A stretch of DNA of 14,515 bases from the NCBI GenBank assembly GCA_009885595.1, contig VFKJ01000635.1, positions 1 through 14,515 of the forward strand, written 5' to 3'. The DNA is from Myxococcales bacterium (GTDB lineage Bacteria > Myxococcota > Myxococcia > Myxococcales > Myxococcaceae). Every line of letters starts with the position of its first letter. Position 1 is the first letter of the stretch. The translations under genes and the position numbers were made by a program. The notes under the pieces are model-generated. The model was not told where the DNA came from, searched no databases, and saw nothing but the letters and a program-made list of their open reading frames with translations. Below, one piece after another: positions 1-6,819 of this stretch.

Positions 1-206
1 AGCACCTCGGGCTTGAAGCGCTCGACCTCGGCGGCCGCCGACTCTCCCCGGATGTCGGCTTCCACGAAGCGCGCCTTCGGGTTGAGGTTCTTCCGATCGC
101 CCGTCGAGAGGTTGTCGATGATGAGCACCTCGTGCCCCAGCGACAGGTACGCGTCCGCGATCTGCGAGGCGATGAAGCCGGCGCCTCCGGTGACGACGAT
201 GCGCAT
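1..206 (-). CDS. NAD-dependent sugar-nucleotide epimerase/dehydratase, N-terminal part
   Basis: Only the first 68 codons are present; the gene runs off the left edge. The protein begins MRIVVTGGAGFIASQIADAY, a Rossmann-fold NAD-binding start of the extended short-chain dehydrogenase (SDR) family. It continues with 'DNLSTGDRKNL' (about residues 36-46) and 'VEADIRG' (about 48-54), as in UDP-glucose 4-epimerase (GalE-like) enzymes. The third glycine of the usual GGxGFIG is alanine (GGAGFIA). The ATG at 206 is preceded by GGAGGGAGCTGAAG, a good ribosome binding site that lies inside the end of the preceding gene, whose stop is only 2 bp away. It is therefore the third gene of the sugar-nucleotide operon. 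The catalytic YxxxK and substrate region lie outside the window, so the exact substrate cannot be assigned. Confidence 0.85.
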   Translation of the reverse strand, partial: MRIVVTGGAGFIASQIADAYLSLGHEVLIIDNLSTGDRKNLNPKARFVEADIRGESAAAEVERFKPEV

Positions 207-208
207 CT

Positions 209-1210
209 TCAGCTCCCTCCAGCGACGTAGGCGACCAGCTCATGCAGGCCCTGGGCCACGGTGTGCGTGGGGGCGTAGCCGAGCTTCTCCTGCGCCTTGG
301 TGATGTCGGCCTGCGAGTCCTTGATGTCGCCGGGGCGGAACGGCTGGAAGGTCGGCTCGAGCTTCGCGATGGCCGGCCGCTGCTGCGAGAGCCGCGCGCG
401 AATCAGCTCGTACAGCTCGAGCAGGCTCGTCTTGCCGCCGACCGCGACGTTGTAGAGCTGATCGGTCGCGCCCGGCACCTGGGTGAGCGCCGCCCGAAGG
501 TTCGCCTGCACCGCGTTGGCGACGAAGCAGAAGTCGCGGCTGGTGCTGCCGTCGCCGTTGATGAGGCAGGGCTGGCCGGCCAGGAGCGCCGCCATCCATC
601 GCGGGATCACCGCGGCGTACGCCCCGTTGGGGTCCTGCCGCGGACCGAACACGTTGAAGTAGCGCAGGCCGATGGTCTGCAGGCCGTAGGTGCGCTCGAA
701 GACCGAGGCGTAGACCTCGTTGATGTGTTTGGTGGCGGCGTAGGGGGAGAGCACCCGGCCGGTGCGCGACTCCACCTTGGGCAGCGTGGGATCATCGCCA
801 TAGACCGAGCTCGAAGAGGCGAACACGAAGCGCTTCACCTTCGCGTCCCGCGCGGCGATCAGCATGTTCACGAAGCCGTCGACGTTGGCGCGGTGGCTGT
901 CGAGAGGCAGCGCGATGCTGCGCGGCACCGAGCCGAGCGCCGCCTGGTGCAGCACGTAGTCCACGCCCGCGCACGCGGCCTGGCAGGTCTCCAGCGAGGT
1001 GATGTCGCCCTTGATGAAGGTGAACCGCGAGCTGGCGTCGCCGCCCGCACGCTTCACCGCGTCGTCGAGGTTCTTCTGGTAGCCGGTGACCAGGCTGTCG
1101 AGCGCGGTCACCTGCTGGCCCTCGCGCAGGAGCGTCTCCACCAGGTGCGAGCCGATGAAGCCCGCGCCGCCGGTGACGAGCCACTTCGCCTTCGAAGAGG
1201 TCAGAGGCAC
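209..1210 (-). CDS. wbpP: UDP-N-acetylglucosamine 4-epimerase, WbpP/TviC type
   Basis: A 333-residue extended SDR. It would interconvert UDP-GlcNAc and UDP-GalNAc (or the matching uronic acids) in the cytoplasm for surface polysaccharide synthesis. Visible features are the NAD-binding GGAGFIG at residues 14-20, 'YVLHQAALGSVPRSI' at 85-99, the serine-rich SSSSVYG near 132-138, the catalytic Y157xxxK161, 'GLRYFNVFGPRQDPNGAYAA' at 181-200 and 'NGDGSTSRDFC' near 218-228. These segments are nearly the same as I recall for Pseudomonas WbpP and Salmonella TviC, and the length is typical. The start codon is GTG (1210-1208), and the gene overlaps the stop of the upstream dehydrogenase gene by 10 bp, so translation is probably coupled; no strong Shine-Dalgarno sequence precedes it. 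Pairing with a TviB/WbpO dehydrogenase supports a role in making GalNAcA-type residues. Direction and preferred substrate are inferred. Confidence 0.92.
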   Translation of the reverse strand: MPLTSSKAKWLVTGGAGFIGSHLVETLLREGQQVTALDSLVTGYQKNLDDAVKRAGGDASSRFTFIKGDITSLETCQAACAGVDYVLHQAALGSVPRSIALPLDSHRANVDGFVNMLIAARDAKVKRFVFASSSSVYGDDPTLPKVESRTGRVLSPYAATKHINEVYASVFERTYGLQTIGLRYFNVFGPRQDPNGAYAAVIPRWMAALLAGQPCLINGDGSTSRDFCFVANAVQANLRAALTQVPGATDQLYNVAVGGKTSLLELYELIRARLSQQRPAIAKLEPTFQPFRPGDIKDSQADITKAQEKLGYAPTHTVAQGLHELVAYVAGGS

Positions 1211-2484
1211 CAGTAGCTCACGCGACCCGCGGGCAGGTCGGCCGGGTTGAGCGCGCTCTTCACGTCGACCAGCACGCCGCCGGGCTTGATGCGATCGACG
1301 AGGAAGCTCAGCGGCTCACCCACGTACTGCTGGTGCGACACCGCGAGGATGAGCGCGTCGAGATCTTTCAACTCCTCGAGCTTGGTGAGCGACAGGCCGT
1401 ACTCGTGCTTCGTCTCACCCGGGTCCGCGTAGGGATCGGTGAGCTTCGCCTCGATGCCGAACTCCTTGAGCTCCCTGATGATGTCCGGAACCTTGGAGTT
1501 GCGGATGTCGGCGACGTTCTCCTTGAAGGTGAGGCCGAACACGCCCACCCGCGCGTTCTTCACCGGCAGCCCCTGGTGCACCAGCAGCTTCACGGTGCGC
1601 TGCGCGATGTACGGGCCCATCTCGTTGTTGATGCGCCGCCCCGCGAGGATCACCTGCGGCTGGTAGCCGAGCTCTTCGGCCTTGGTGGTGAGGTAGTACG
1701 GGTCGACGCCGATGCAGTGGCCGCCCACCAGGCCCGGGCTGAACTTGAGGAAGTTCCACTTGGTGCCAGCCGCGGCGAGCACGTCGCGGGTGCGGATGCC
1801 CATGCGGTCGAAGATCAGCGCCAGCTCGTTCATCAGCGCGATGTTCAGATCGCGCTGGGTGTTCTCGATCACCTTGGCGGCCTCGGCGACCTTGATGCTC
1901 GCGGCCTTGAACACGCCCGCCTCGATGATCGCGCCGTAGGTGGCGGCCACCCGGTCCAGCGTGCCCGCGTCTTCACCCGAGACCACCTTGGTGATGCGCT
2001 CGAGCGTGTGCAGCTTGTCCCCGGGGTTGATGCGCTCGGGCGAGTAGCCGAGCTTGAAGTCGACGCCCTGCTTCAAACCCGACAGCTTCGCGAGGATGGG
2101 GCCGCACACGTCTTCGGTGACGCCCGGGTAGACGGTGGACTCGTACACCACCACGTCGCCCTTCTTGAGCGCGCGCGCCACGGTCTCGCTCGCCTTCACC
2201 ACCGGCGTGAGATCGGGCCTGTTGGTGGTGTCGACCGGCGTGGGCACCGCCACCACGAAGAACGTCGCCTGCTTGAGGACCTCGGGGTCCCACGTCATCT
2301 CGAGCGTGGAGGCCTTGAGCACCTCGGCGGGCGTCTCGCCGGTGCGATCGAACCCCGAGCGGAGCTCCTTCACCTTCTCGACGTTGATGTCGAAGCCGAT
2401 CGACCCGGGGAACTTGCGGGCGAAAGCCAGCGCCACGGGGAGACCGACGTAACCCAGACCGATGATGCCGACACGTTCGCTCAT
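1201..2484 (-). CDS. tviB: UDP-N-acetylhexosamine 6-dehydrogenase, TviB/WbpO family
   Basis: A 427-residue nucleotide-sugar dehydrogenase that oxidises the C6 hydroxyl of a UDP-sugar to a carboxylate with two NAD+. It has the NAD-binding GLGYVG at residues 9-14, 'VPTPVDTTNRPDLTP' at 80-94, 'ESTVYPG' at 115-121, 'YSPERINPGD' at 147-156, 'KVIENTQRDLNIALMNELA' near 204-222, and the catalytic cysteine C257 in GLVGGHCIGVDPYYL. The pattern and length match TviB (UDP-GlcNAc dehydrogenase) and WbpO (UDP-GalNAc dehydrogenase) rather than UDP-glucose or GDP-mannose dehydrogenases. The ATG at 2484 follows a clear GAAGGAG ribosome binding site. It is the first gene of the minus-strand operon and overlaps the epimerase gene by 10 bp. 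Which N-acetylhexosamine it prefers cannot be read from the sequence. Confidence 0.93.
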   Translation of the reverse strand: MSERVGIIGLGYVGLPVALAFARKFPGSIGFDINVEKVKELRSGFDRTGETPAEVLKASTLEMTWDPEVLKQATFFVVAVPTPVDTTNRPDLTPVVKASETVARALKKGDVVVYESTVYPGVTEDVCGPILAKLSGLKQGVDFKLGYSPERINPGDKLHTLERITKVVSGEDAGTLDRVAATYGAIIEAGVFKAASIKVAEAAKVIENTQRDLNIALMNELALIFDRMGIRTRDVLAAAGTKWNFLKFSPGLVGGHCIGVDPYYLTTKAEELGYQPQVILAGRRINNEMGPYIAQRTVKLLVHQGLPVKNARVGVFGLTFKENVADIRNSKVPDIIRELKEFGIEAKLTDPYADPGETKHEYGLSLTKLEELKDLDALILAVSHQQYVGEPLSFLVDRIKPGGVLVDVKSALNPADLPAGRVSYWCL

Positions 2485-2524
2485 GGAGCTCCTTCGAAGG
2501 GACTGCCAGGGCGATTAGCCAATA

Positions 2525-2550
2525 AAGCCCACGCAGTCATGCGGGGGCTT
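2525..2550 (-). terminator. Hairpin terminator-like element after the DTW gene
   Basis: Eleven-base arms (2525-2535 and 2540-2550) form a stem with a single mismatch and a four-base loop (2536-2539). Read on the minus strand, the stem ends in GGGCTT and runs into TATTGG, a short and imperfect T-rich tail. It lies 57 bp downstream of the DTW gene stop and 40 bp before the start of tviB, the right place to end the DTW transcript. The weak T-tract is the main doubt. The remainder of 2485-2606 holds only the tviB ribosome binding site and no convincing promoter. Confidence 0.55.
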
Positions 2551-2606
2551 CGTTCCCCTCGACAGGCTCCCCGTTCACCCTTGGGCGCGGGGCGTCTCGA
2601 GGGGGC

Positions 2607-3794
2607 TCAACGGCGCGGCTTCAGGCGCACCTGTGCGACCCGGCCGTCCAGGCTCGCGCGGGTCACGAAGGCCAGCGCCACGAGGCGGCGGGGCGCGCGG
2701 CCGCGGCCGTCGGCGAGCTGCGCCCCGAGCGACTCCGCCAGGCTCTCCACGCTCCCCGGAGGCCCATCGACCAGTCGCGACAACACGCTGCGCAGGTTGA
2801 GGAACGCTTCCGGCGGCGCGCCCTCCCGCTCGAGGAGATCGCAGCAGTACGCGCCCCAGCCCAGCTGCAGATCGCCTGGCCTGATGAACTGCTTCCACGC
2901 TGCGATCACCTGGGCGCGCTCTTCCGCGCGGCCGATCTCCTCGGCACTCAGGTCGAGGTGCAGGGGCACCCGAGGCCCCAGCGGACGCACCGGCCGCAGC
3001 AGCCGCTCGAAGCGCTCGCCGGTGGAGACGCGCTCGGCCACCAACTGCACCAGCTCCGGATCGTCGGGCTGCGGCCGGAGCGGATCGCACAGCGGCCACG
3101 CGTTCGCCTCGCCGAAGACCACCACCAGCTCGCGACCGCGCAGCGGCTCGGTGGGATCGACGCGCACGGTGTTGCGCTGCTTGCGATTCTTGTGGCGCGT
3201 CGAGCTGGGGTTCTCGCGGATGTAGTCGAGCTGCTTTTCCACCATCGCGTCGAAGGCGGTGAGGATCGGCGTGAAGCGGGCGGGCGCCTTCTCCAGCCGG
3301 CCCAGCACGAAGGCGGTCGCCTCGATGGTGGCCAGGCAGTGCGCCTCAGGCTCCTTGCGAATGCGGTAGTTCCCGGGCTGATCGGGGAAGAACTTGAGCC
3401 GCGGCAGCTTCGAGAGCAGCGGGCACTTCTCCACCACCTTCTTCGCGTTCGACCAGGTGCCGTCGACCACCACCAGCGTCTGCGGCGGCACGCTCAGCGT
3501 GTCCACGTCGGTGGCCGACTCACTGGGGAAGAGCACCGCCACGCCCGGCTTCGCGCAGAGGGCCTCGAGCGCGGGGTTGCCGACGGCGCTCAGCCCGACG
3601 TGCAGCTCGGAGTTCGGCAGCGAAAGATGCGCCATCCGGCAGGTGCTGATCGGCACCTTCGCCTCGCGCGGGTGCTGAATGAAGACCACCCGCGTCTGGC
3701 TGGGGACCTGGGTGATGGCGTCGCACCAGCACACCGAACGGGGCCTGCGGCAGCGCAGGCACAGCTCCCGGTACTCGGCGACGGCGGCTTCCAT
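2607..3794 (-). CDS. DTW-domain tRNA-uridine aminocarboxypropyltransferase with extra C-terminal domain
   Basis: A 395-residue protein. Residues 1-205 are a DTW domain, the family (bacterial TapT, eukaryotic DTWD) that transfers the 3-amino-3-carboxypropyl group of S-adenosylmethionine to tRNA uridine to make acp3U. It shows the N-terminal cysteine cluster C12, C15, C22, C24 (likely zinc site), 'FIQHPREAKVPISTCRMAHL' at 38-57, the signature DGTW at 111-114 and 'YRIRKEPEAHCLATIEA' at 143-159. DTW proteins are usually around 200-250 residues; this one adds about 180. Residues 220-385 look to me like a decayed RNase-H-fold DEDDh exonuclease: VVVFGEANA where D-x-E is expected, LGWGAYCCDLL where H-N-x-x-F-D is expected, and GRGRAPRR where the HRALDD-like motif is expected. 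The chosen ATG is the first Met before the cysteine cluster; no clear ribosome binding site precedes it. The gene diverges from the ZIP transporter gene. The DTW call is firm; the extra domain is inferred. Confidence 0.87.
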   Translation of the reverse strand: MEAAVAEYRELCLRCRRPRSVCWCDAITQVPSQTRVVFIQHPREAKVPISTCRMAHLSLPNSELHVGLSAVGNPALEALCAKPGVAVLFPSESATDVDTLSVPPQTLVVVDGTWSNAKKVVEKCPLLSKLPRLKFFPDQPGNYRIRKEPEAHCLATIEATAFVLGRLEKAPARFTPILTAFDAMVEKQLDYIRENPSSTRHKNRKQRNTVRVDPTEPLRGRELVVVFGEANAWPLCDPLRPQPDDPELVQLVAERVSTGERFERLLRPVRPLGPRVPLHLDLSAEEIGRAEERAQVIAAWKQFIRPGDLQLGWGAYCCDLLEREGAPPEAFLNLRSVLSRLVDGPPGSVESLAESLGAQLADGRGRAPRRLVALAFVTRASLDGRVAQVRLKPRR

Positions 3795-3812
3795 GGAGGG
3801 GGGCCGTGTGCC

Positions 3813-3830
3813 CGGTCCGGGAGAGGACCG
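3813..3830. repeat. Short inverted repeat between divergent DTW and ZIP genes
   Basis: Perfect six-base arms CGGTCC (3813-3818) and GGACCG (3825-3830) flank a six-base spacer in the 88-bp divergent intergenic region. It could be a binding site for a regulator or a small hairpin in a leader. It does not resemble the AT-rich Zur or Fur boxes that might control a metal transporter, and short GC-rich inverted repeats arise easily by chance here. No confident promoter is visible in the same region. Confidence 0.3.
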
Positions 3831-3882
3831 CAAGGCGCGCGGCGTGCTTCTTGAAGCCCTCATCGTTCGAGGAGGCCCGGCC

Positions 3883-4638
3883 ATGGCCTGGGCGCAAACT
3901 CTGCTGAGCGTCGTGGTGGTCAGCCTCGCGTCCCTGGTGGGGCTGGTGGGGCTCTCGCTGGACGAGCGGCGGCTGCAGCGGCTCGCGAATGCGTTCATCG
4001 GCTTCGCGGTGGGCGCGATGCTGGGAGACACCTTCTTCCACCTGGTGCCCCAGGCCTTCTCCGGTGACGCGAGGTTGGTCCCCTCGGGGCTGATCCTCGT
4101 GGGCCTGCTGGTGTTCTTCCTGGTGGAGAAGCTGCTGCGGCACGAGCACGGGCCGCTGCATCGGAGCGCGCACCCGCAAGGCGTCTCCAAACCCGAGCTC
4201 GCGGCGATCAACCTGATCGGCGACGGCGTGCACAACTTCATCGACGGCGCGTTGATCGCCGCGAGCTACCTGACCAGCCCGGCGCTGGGCGTGGGCACCA
4301 CCATCGCGGTGCTGCTCCACGAAGTGCCCCACGAGCTGGGTGACTTCGCCGTGCTGCTGCGCTCGGGGCTCTCCGTGCGCAGGGCCACGCTGCTCAACCT
4401 GCTGTCCGCCAGCCTCGCGCTGGTCGGCGCGATCGTCACCTTGCTGCTGGGCGAGGCGCTGGGGCGGCAGCTCACCCAGGCCCTCATTCCCTGTACCGCC
4501 GGCGGCTTCCTCTACATCGCCACCGCCACCCTCATCCCCGAGCTGCAGCACGATCGCACCCTGAAGGGCTTCGTCGTCCAGGCCGGGATGATCTCGGCGG
4601 GGCTGGCGGTGATGGGCGCGCTCCTGCTGGTGGACTGA
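3883..4638 (+). CDS. ZIP-family divalent metal transporter
   Basis: A 251-residue inner-membrane protein that moves zinc or a related divalent cation (iron, manganese) into the cytoplasm. About eight hydrophobic segments are visible. The fourth carries H117-N-F-I-D121-G and the fifth carries H146-E-V-P-H150-E, which are the paired metal-binding signatures of the ZIP family. Between the third and fourth segments is a histidine-rich loop (H87, H89, H93, H97), the variable metal-binding loop typical of ZIPs. A strong GAGGAGG site (3869-3875) seven bases before the ATG fixes this start, although the frame stays open upstream to 3679. It resembles the short bacterial and SLC39A-type members. It is the first gene of a plus-strand cluster, 15 bp ahead of rsmE. 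Metal specificity cannot be told from sequence alone. Confidence 0.9.
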   Translation: MAWAQTLLSVVVVSLASLVGLVGLSLDERRLQRLANAFIGFAVGAMLGDTFFHLVPQAFSGDARLVPSGLILVGLLVFFLVEKLLRHEHGPLHRSAHPQGVSKPELAAINLIGDGVHNFIDGALIAASYLTSPALGVGTTIAVLLHEVPHELGDFAVLLRSGLSVRRATLLNLLSASLALVGAIVTLLLGEALGRQLTQALIPCTAGGFLYIATATLIPELQHDRTLKGFVVQAGMISAGLAVMGALLLVD

Positions 4639-4653
4639 GTACGCTGCGTCGCC

Positions 4654-5376
4654 GTGAACCTGCTGCTGCTCCACGAAGACGAGATCGACGGCCAGGGCGA
4701 AGCGCGGCTGACGGGCCGGAGGCTGGAGCACGCCCGCGAGGTGCTGCGCGTTCAAGCCGGGCAGAGCCTGAGGGTCGGCGTGCTGGGCGGGCTGATGGGC
4801 ACCGCCGAGGTCGTCTCGCAGAGCGCGGAAGCGTTGGTGCTCAAGGTGAACGTCACCCAGCCTCCGCCTCCGCGCGCAGGCGTGTCGCTGGTGCTCGCGG
4901 TGCCGCGGCCCAAGGCCCTCAAGCGCGTCATCCCCGCGGTGGCCTCGCTGGGCGTCGACCGCGTGGTGTTGGTGAACGCCGCGCGCGTGGAGAAGAGCTA
5001 CTTCGACTCGAAGGTCCTCGCGCAGGAGTTCCTCGAGGGCCTGGTGGAGCTGGGCCTCGAGCAGGCGTGCGACACCGTGCGCCCCACCCTGGAGATCCGC
5101 GAGCGCCTCAAGCCCTTCGTGGAAGACGAGCTGGCCAGCTGGGCGCCCGCGGGCTCGGTGCGCTTGATCCCCCACCCTCACGCGTCGACCCCCTTGAAGC
5201 CCGTCCCCGCCTCGACCCACGTGGTGCTGGCGATCGGCCCCGACGGCGGCTGGGTGCCCTACGAGGTGGAGCTCTTCTCGAAGAATGGCTTTGCGCCCGT
5301 CTCTCTCGGGCCGCGCGTTCTGCGGGGAGAAGTGGCCGTTCCGGCAGTCCTCGGGGCCGTGCGCGCGGGCACTTGA
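4654..5376 (+). CDS. rsmE: 16S rRNA (uracil-1498-N3)-methyltransferase RsmE
   Basis: A 240-residue SPOUT-class methyltransferase that uses S-adenosylmethionine to methylate N3 of U1498 in helix 44 of 16S rRNA. Residues 1-70 form the PUA-like RNA-binding part ('GRRLEHAREVLRVQAGQSL' at 21-39). Residues 75-240 are the SPOUT knot, with 'AVPRPKALKRVIPAVASLGV' at 82-101, GPDGGW at 195-200 and LGPRVLRGEVA at 218-228, corresponding to the LGxRILRxETA motif that closes the SAM pocket. Two positions differ from the commonest form: EQACD at 136-140 in place of EQS-R, and GEV in place of TET in the last motif. The start codon is GTG, 15 bp after the ZIP gene, with no strong ribosome binding site. The length is normal for the family. 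Confidence 0.9.
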   Translation: MNLLLLHEDEIDGQGEARLTGRRLEHAREVLRVQAGQSLRVGVLGGLMGTAEVVSQSAEALVLKVNVTQPPPPRAGVSLVLAVPRPKALKRVIPAVASLGVDRVVLVNAARVEKSYFDSKVLAQEFLEGLVELGLEQACDTVRPTLEIRERLKPFVEDELASWAPAGSVRLIPHPHASTPLKPVPASTHVVLAIGPDGGWVPYEVELFSKNGFAPVSLGPRVLRGEVAVPAVLGAVRAGT

Positions 5377-5393
5377 AGGAGTAAACGGCGGGC

Positions 5394-6818
5394 ATGACTT
5401 TCGAAGCCAGGCCCGCCCCCCGGAAGCAGGATGCCGTCAACCCGCCGGCGCTGCTCGAGTTCATGATGAAGGACTGGAAGCCCCAGTCCGACTCGCTGCC
5501 GAAGGCCCATCGCCACGCGAAGGCGTTCCGCGCGCGGCGCGAGGCGCTCTCCAAGCTCTTCCCCGGCGAGGTGCTGATCATCCCCACCGGCCACGAGCAG
5601 GTGCGCGCCAACGACACCCACTTCCGCTTTCGCGCGGGCAGCGACTTCTTCTGGCTGATTGGAAACCTCGAGCCCGACTGCGTGCTGGTGATGGTGCCCG
5701 GCAAGAAGGGCCACGACGCGCACCTGTTCGTCGAGCCCAACCCCGGCCGCAGCAGCGACACCTTCTATACGGACCGCCACAAGGGCGAGCTGTGGGTCGG
5801 GCCGCGCTTCGGCGTCACCCAGAGCTGCGCGCACTTCGAGGTGGAGTTCGCGCACGGCCTGCCCGAGCTGCCGAAGTTCCTGGAGAAGTACCCGCTCTCG
5901 CGCACCCTGCGAGGGCTCTCGCCGTCGGTCGACGCGCTGCGCAGCCCCAACCACGAGCGCCCCGGCGACAAGGAGCTCGCCACCGCGCTCGGTGAGCTGC
6001 GCCTGTGCAAGGACCCGCTGGAGATCGCCGAGCTCAAGAAGGTGATCGCCTCGACCCAGCGGGGCTTCGAAGACGTCATCCGCGCGCTGGGCAAGGCGAA
6101 GAGCGAGCGCGAGGTGGAAGGCCACTTCGGCCTGCGCGCGCGGCTCGAGGGTAATGACGTGGGCTACGGCACCATCGCGGCCTCGGGCGCGCACGCGTGC
6201 ATCCTCCATTGGACGAAGAACGACGGCGCGCTGCGCAAGCAAGATCTGCTGCTGCTCGACGCCGGCGTGGAAGGCCTTCAGCTCTACACCGCCGACATCA
6301 CCCGCACCCTGCCCATCGGCGGGAAGTTCTCGAAGGAACAGCGGGAGATCTACGAGCTCGTCTGGAGAGCGCAGCAGGCAGCCTTCGAGGCGGTCAAGCC
6401 GGGCAACGACTTCATGGAGCCCAACCGCCGCGCGATGCGGGTGCTCGCCGAGGGACTGGTCAAGCTGGGCATCCTCGGGGTGTCCGCTGACGAGGCGCTG
6501 GAGGACCAGAAGCAGTTCTACAAGCGCTACTCGCTCCACAACGTGAGCCACATGCTCGGCCTCGACGTGCACGACTGCGCCAAGGCGCGCCAGGAGGTCT
6601 ACCGCTACGGCCCCCTGCAGGCCGGCATGGTGCTCACCGTCGAGCCCGGCCTCTACTTCCAGGAAGACGATCTCACCGTGCCCAAGAAGTACCGCGGCAT
6701 CGGGGTGCGCATCGAAGACGACCTGCTCGTCACCGCGAAGGGCTACCAGAACCTCTCGAAGGACATTCCTTCCGAGGCGAGCGCGGTGGAGAAGTGGATG
6801 AAGTCGGTCCGCCGCTGA
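5394..6818 (+). CDS. pepP: Xaa-Pro aminopeptidase (aminopeptidase P), metallopeptidase M24B
   Basis: A 474-residue cytoplasmic enzyme that removes the N-terminal residue from peptides with proline in second position. The N-terminal creatinase-like domain (about 40-190) contains 'TGHEQVRANDTHFRFRAGSD', as in PepP. The C-terminal pita-bread domain (about 210-460) carries all five dinuclear-metal ligands: D289 (LLLLDAG), D301 (TADITRT), H386 (SHMLGLDVHD), E417 (VEPGLY) and E441 (RIEDD). The spacing D289-D301 is 12, one more than the 11 I recall for E. coli PepP. GAAGGAG at 5375-5381 lies 12 bases before the ATG, slightly far, and overlaps the rsmE stop. Length and motifs are complete. The stop codon is only 1 bp from the stop of the convergent DUF2914 gene. 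Confidence 0.93.
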   Translation: MTFEARPAPRKQDAVNPPALLEFMMKDWKPQSDSLPKAHRHAKAFRARREALSKLFPGEVLIIPTGHEQVRANDTHFRFRAGSDFFWLIGNLEPDCVLVMVPGKKGHDAHLFVEPNPGRSSDTFYTDRHKGELWVGPRFGVTQSCAHFEVEFAHGLPELPKFLEKYPLSRTLRGLSPSVDALRSPNHERPGDKELATALGELRLCKDPLEIAELKKVIASTQRGFEDVIRALGKAKSEREVEGHFGLRARLEGNDVGYGTIAASGAHACILHWTKNDGALRKQDLLLLDAGVEGLQLYTADITRTLPIGGKFSKEQREIYELVWRAQQAAFEAVKPGNDFMEPNRRAMRVLAEGLVKLGILGVSADEALEDQKQFYKRYSLHNVSHMLGLDVHDCAKARQEVYRYGPLQAGMVLTVEPGLYFQEDDLTVPKKYRGIGVRIEDDLLVTAKGYQNLSKDIPSEASAVEKWMKSVRR

Positions 6819-6819
6819 C

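Noticed and set aside
2497..2550. Possible promoter for tviB (ATGACT ... GCTAAT on the minus strand)
   Set aside because: Spacing is only 15 bp, the matches are weak and the -35 would lie within the terminator stem-loop.
2556..2575. Second copy of the dispersed palindrome (CTCGACAGGCTC)
   Set aside because: Only a partial resemblance to the repeat core and no matching arms.
1333..3225. Long open frame (630 codons) on the plus strand opposite tviB and the DTW gene
   Set aside because: Its product is a low-complexity Arg/Leu/Val/His-rich string with no family features, as expected for the antisense frame of GC-rich genes; the minus-strand genes have clear motifs.
3520..5220. Open frame of 566 codons on the minus strand across the ZIP and rsmE genes
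   Set aside because: Gln/His/Arg-rich antisense translation that crosses the divergent intergenic region; the plus-strand genes carry recognisable motifs.
5259..6572. Open frame of 437 codons on the minus strand opposite pepP
   Set aside because: Antisense shadow; pepP retains all five metal ligands on the other strand.
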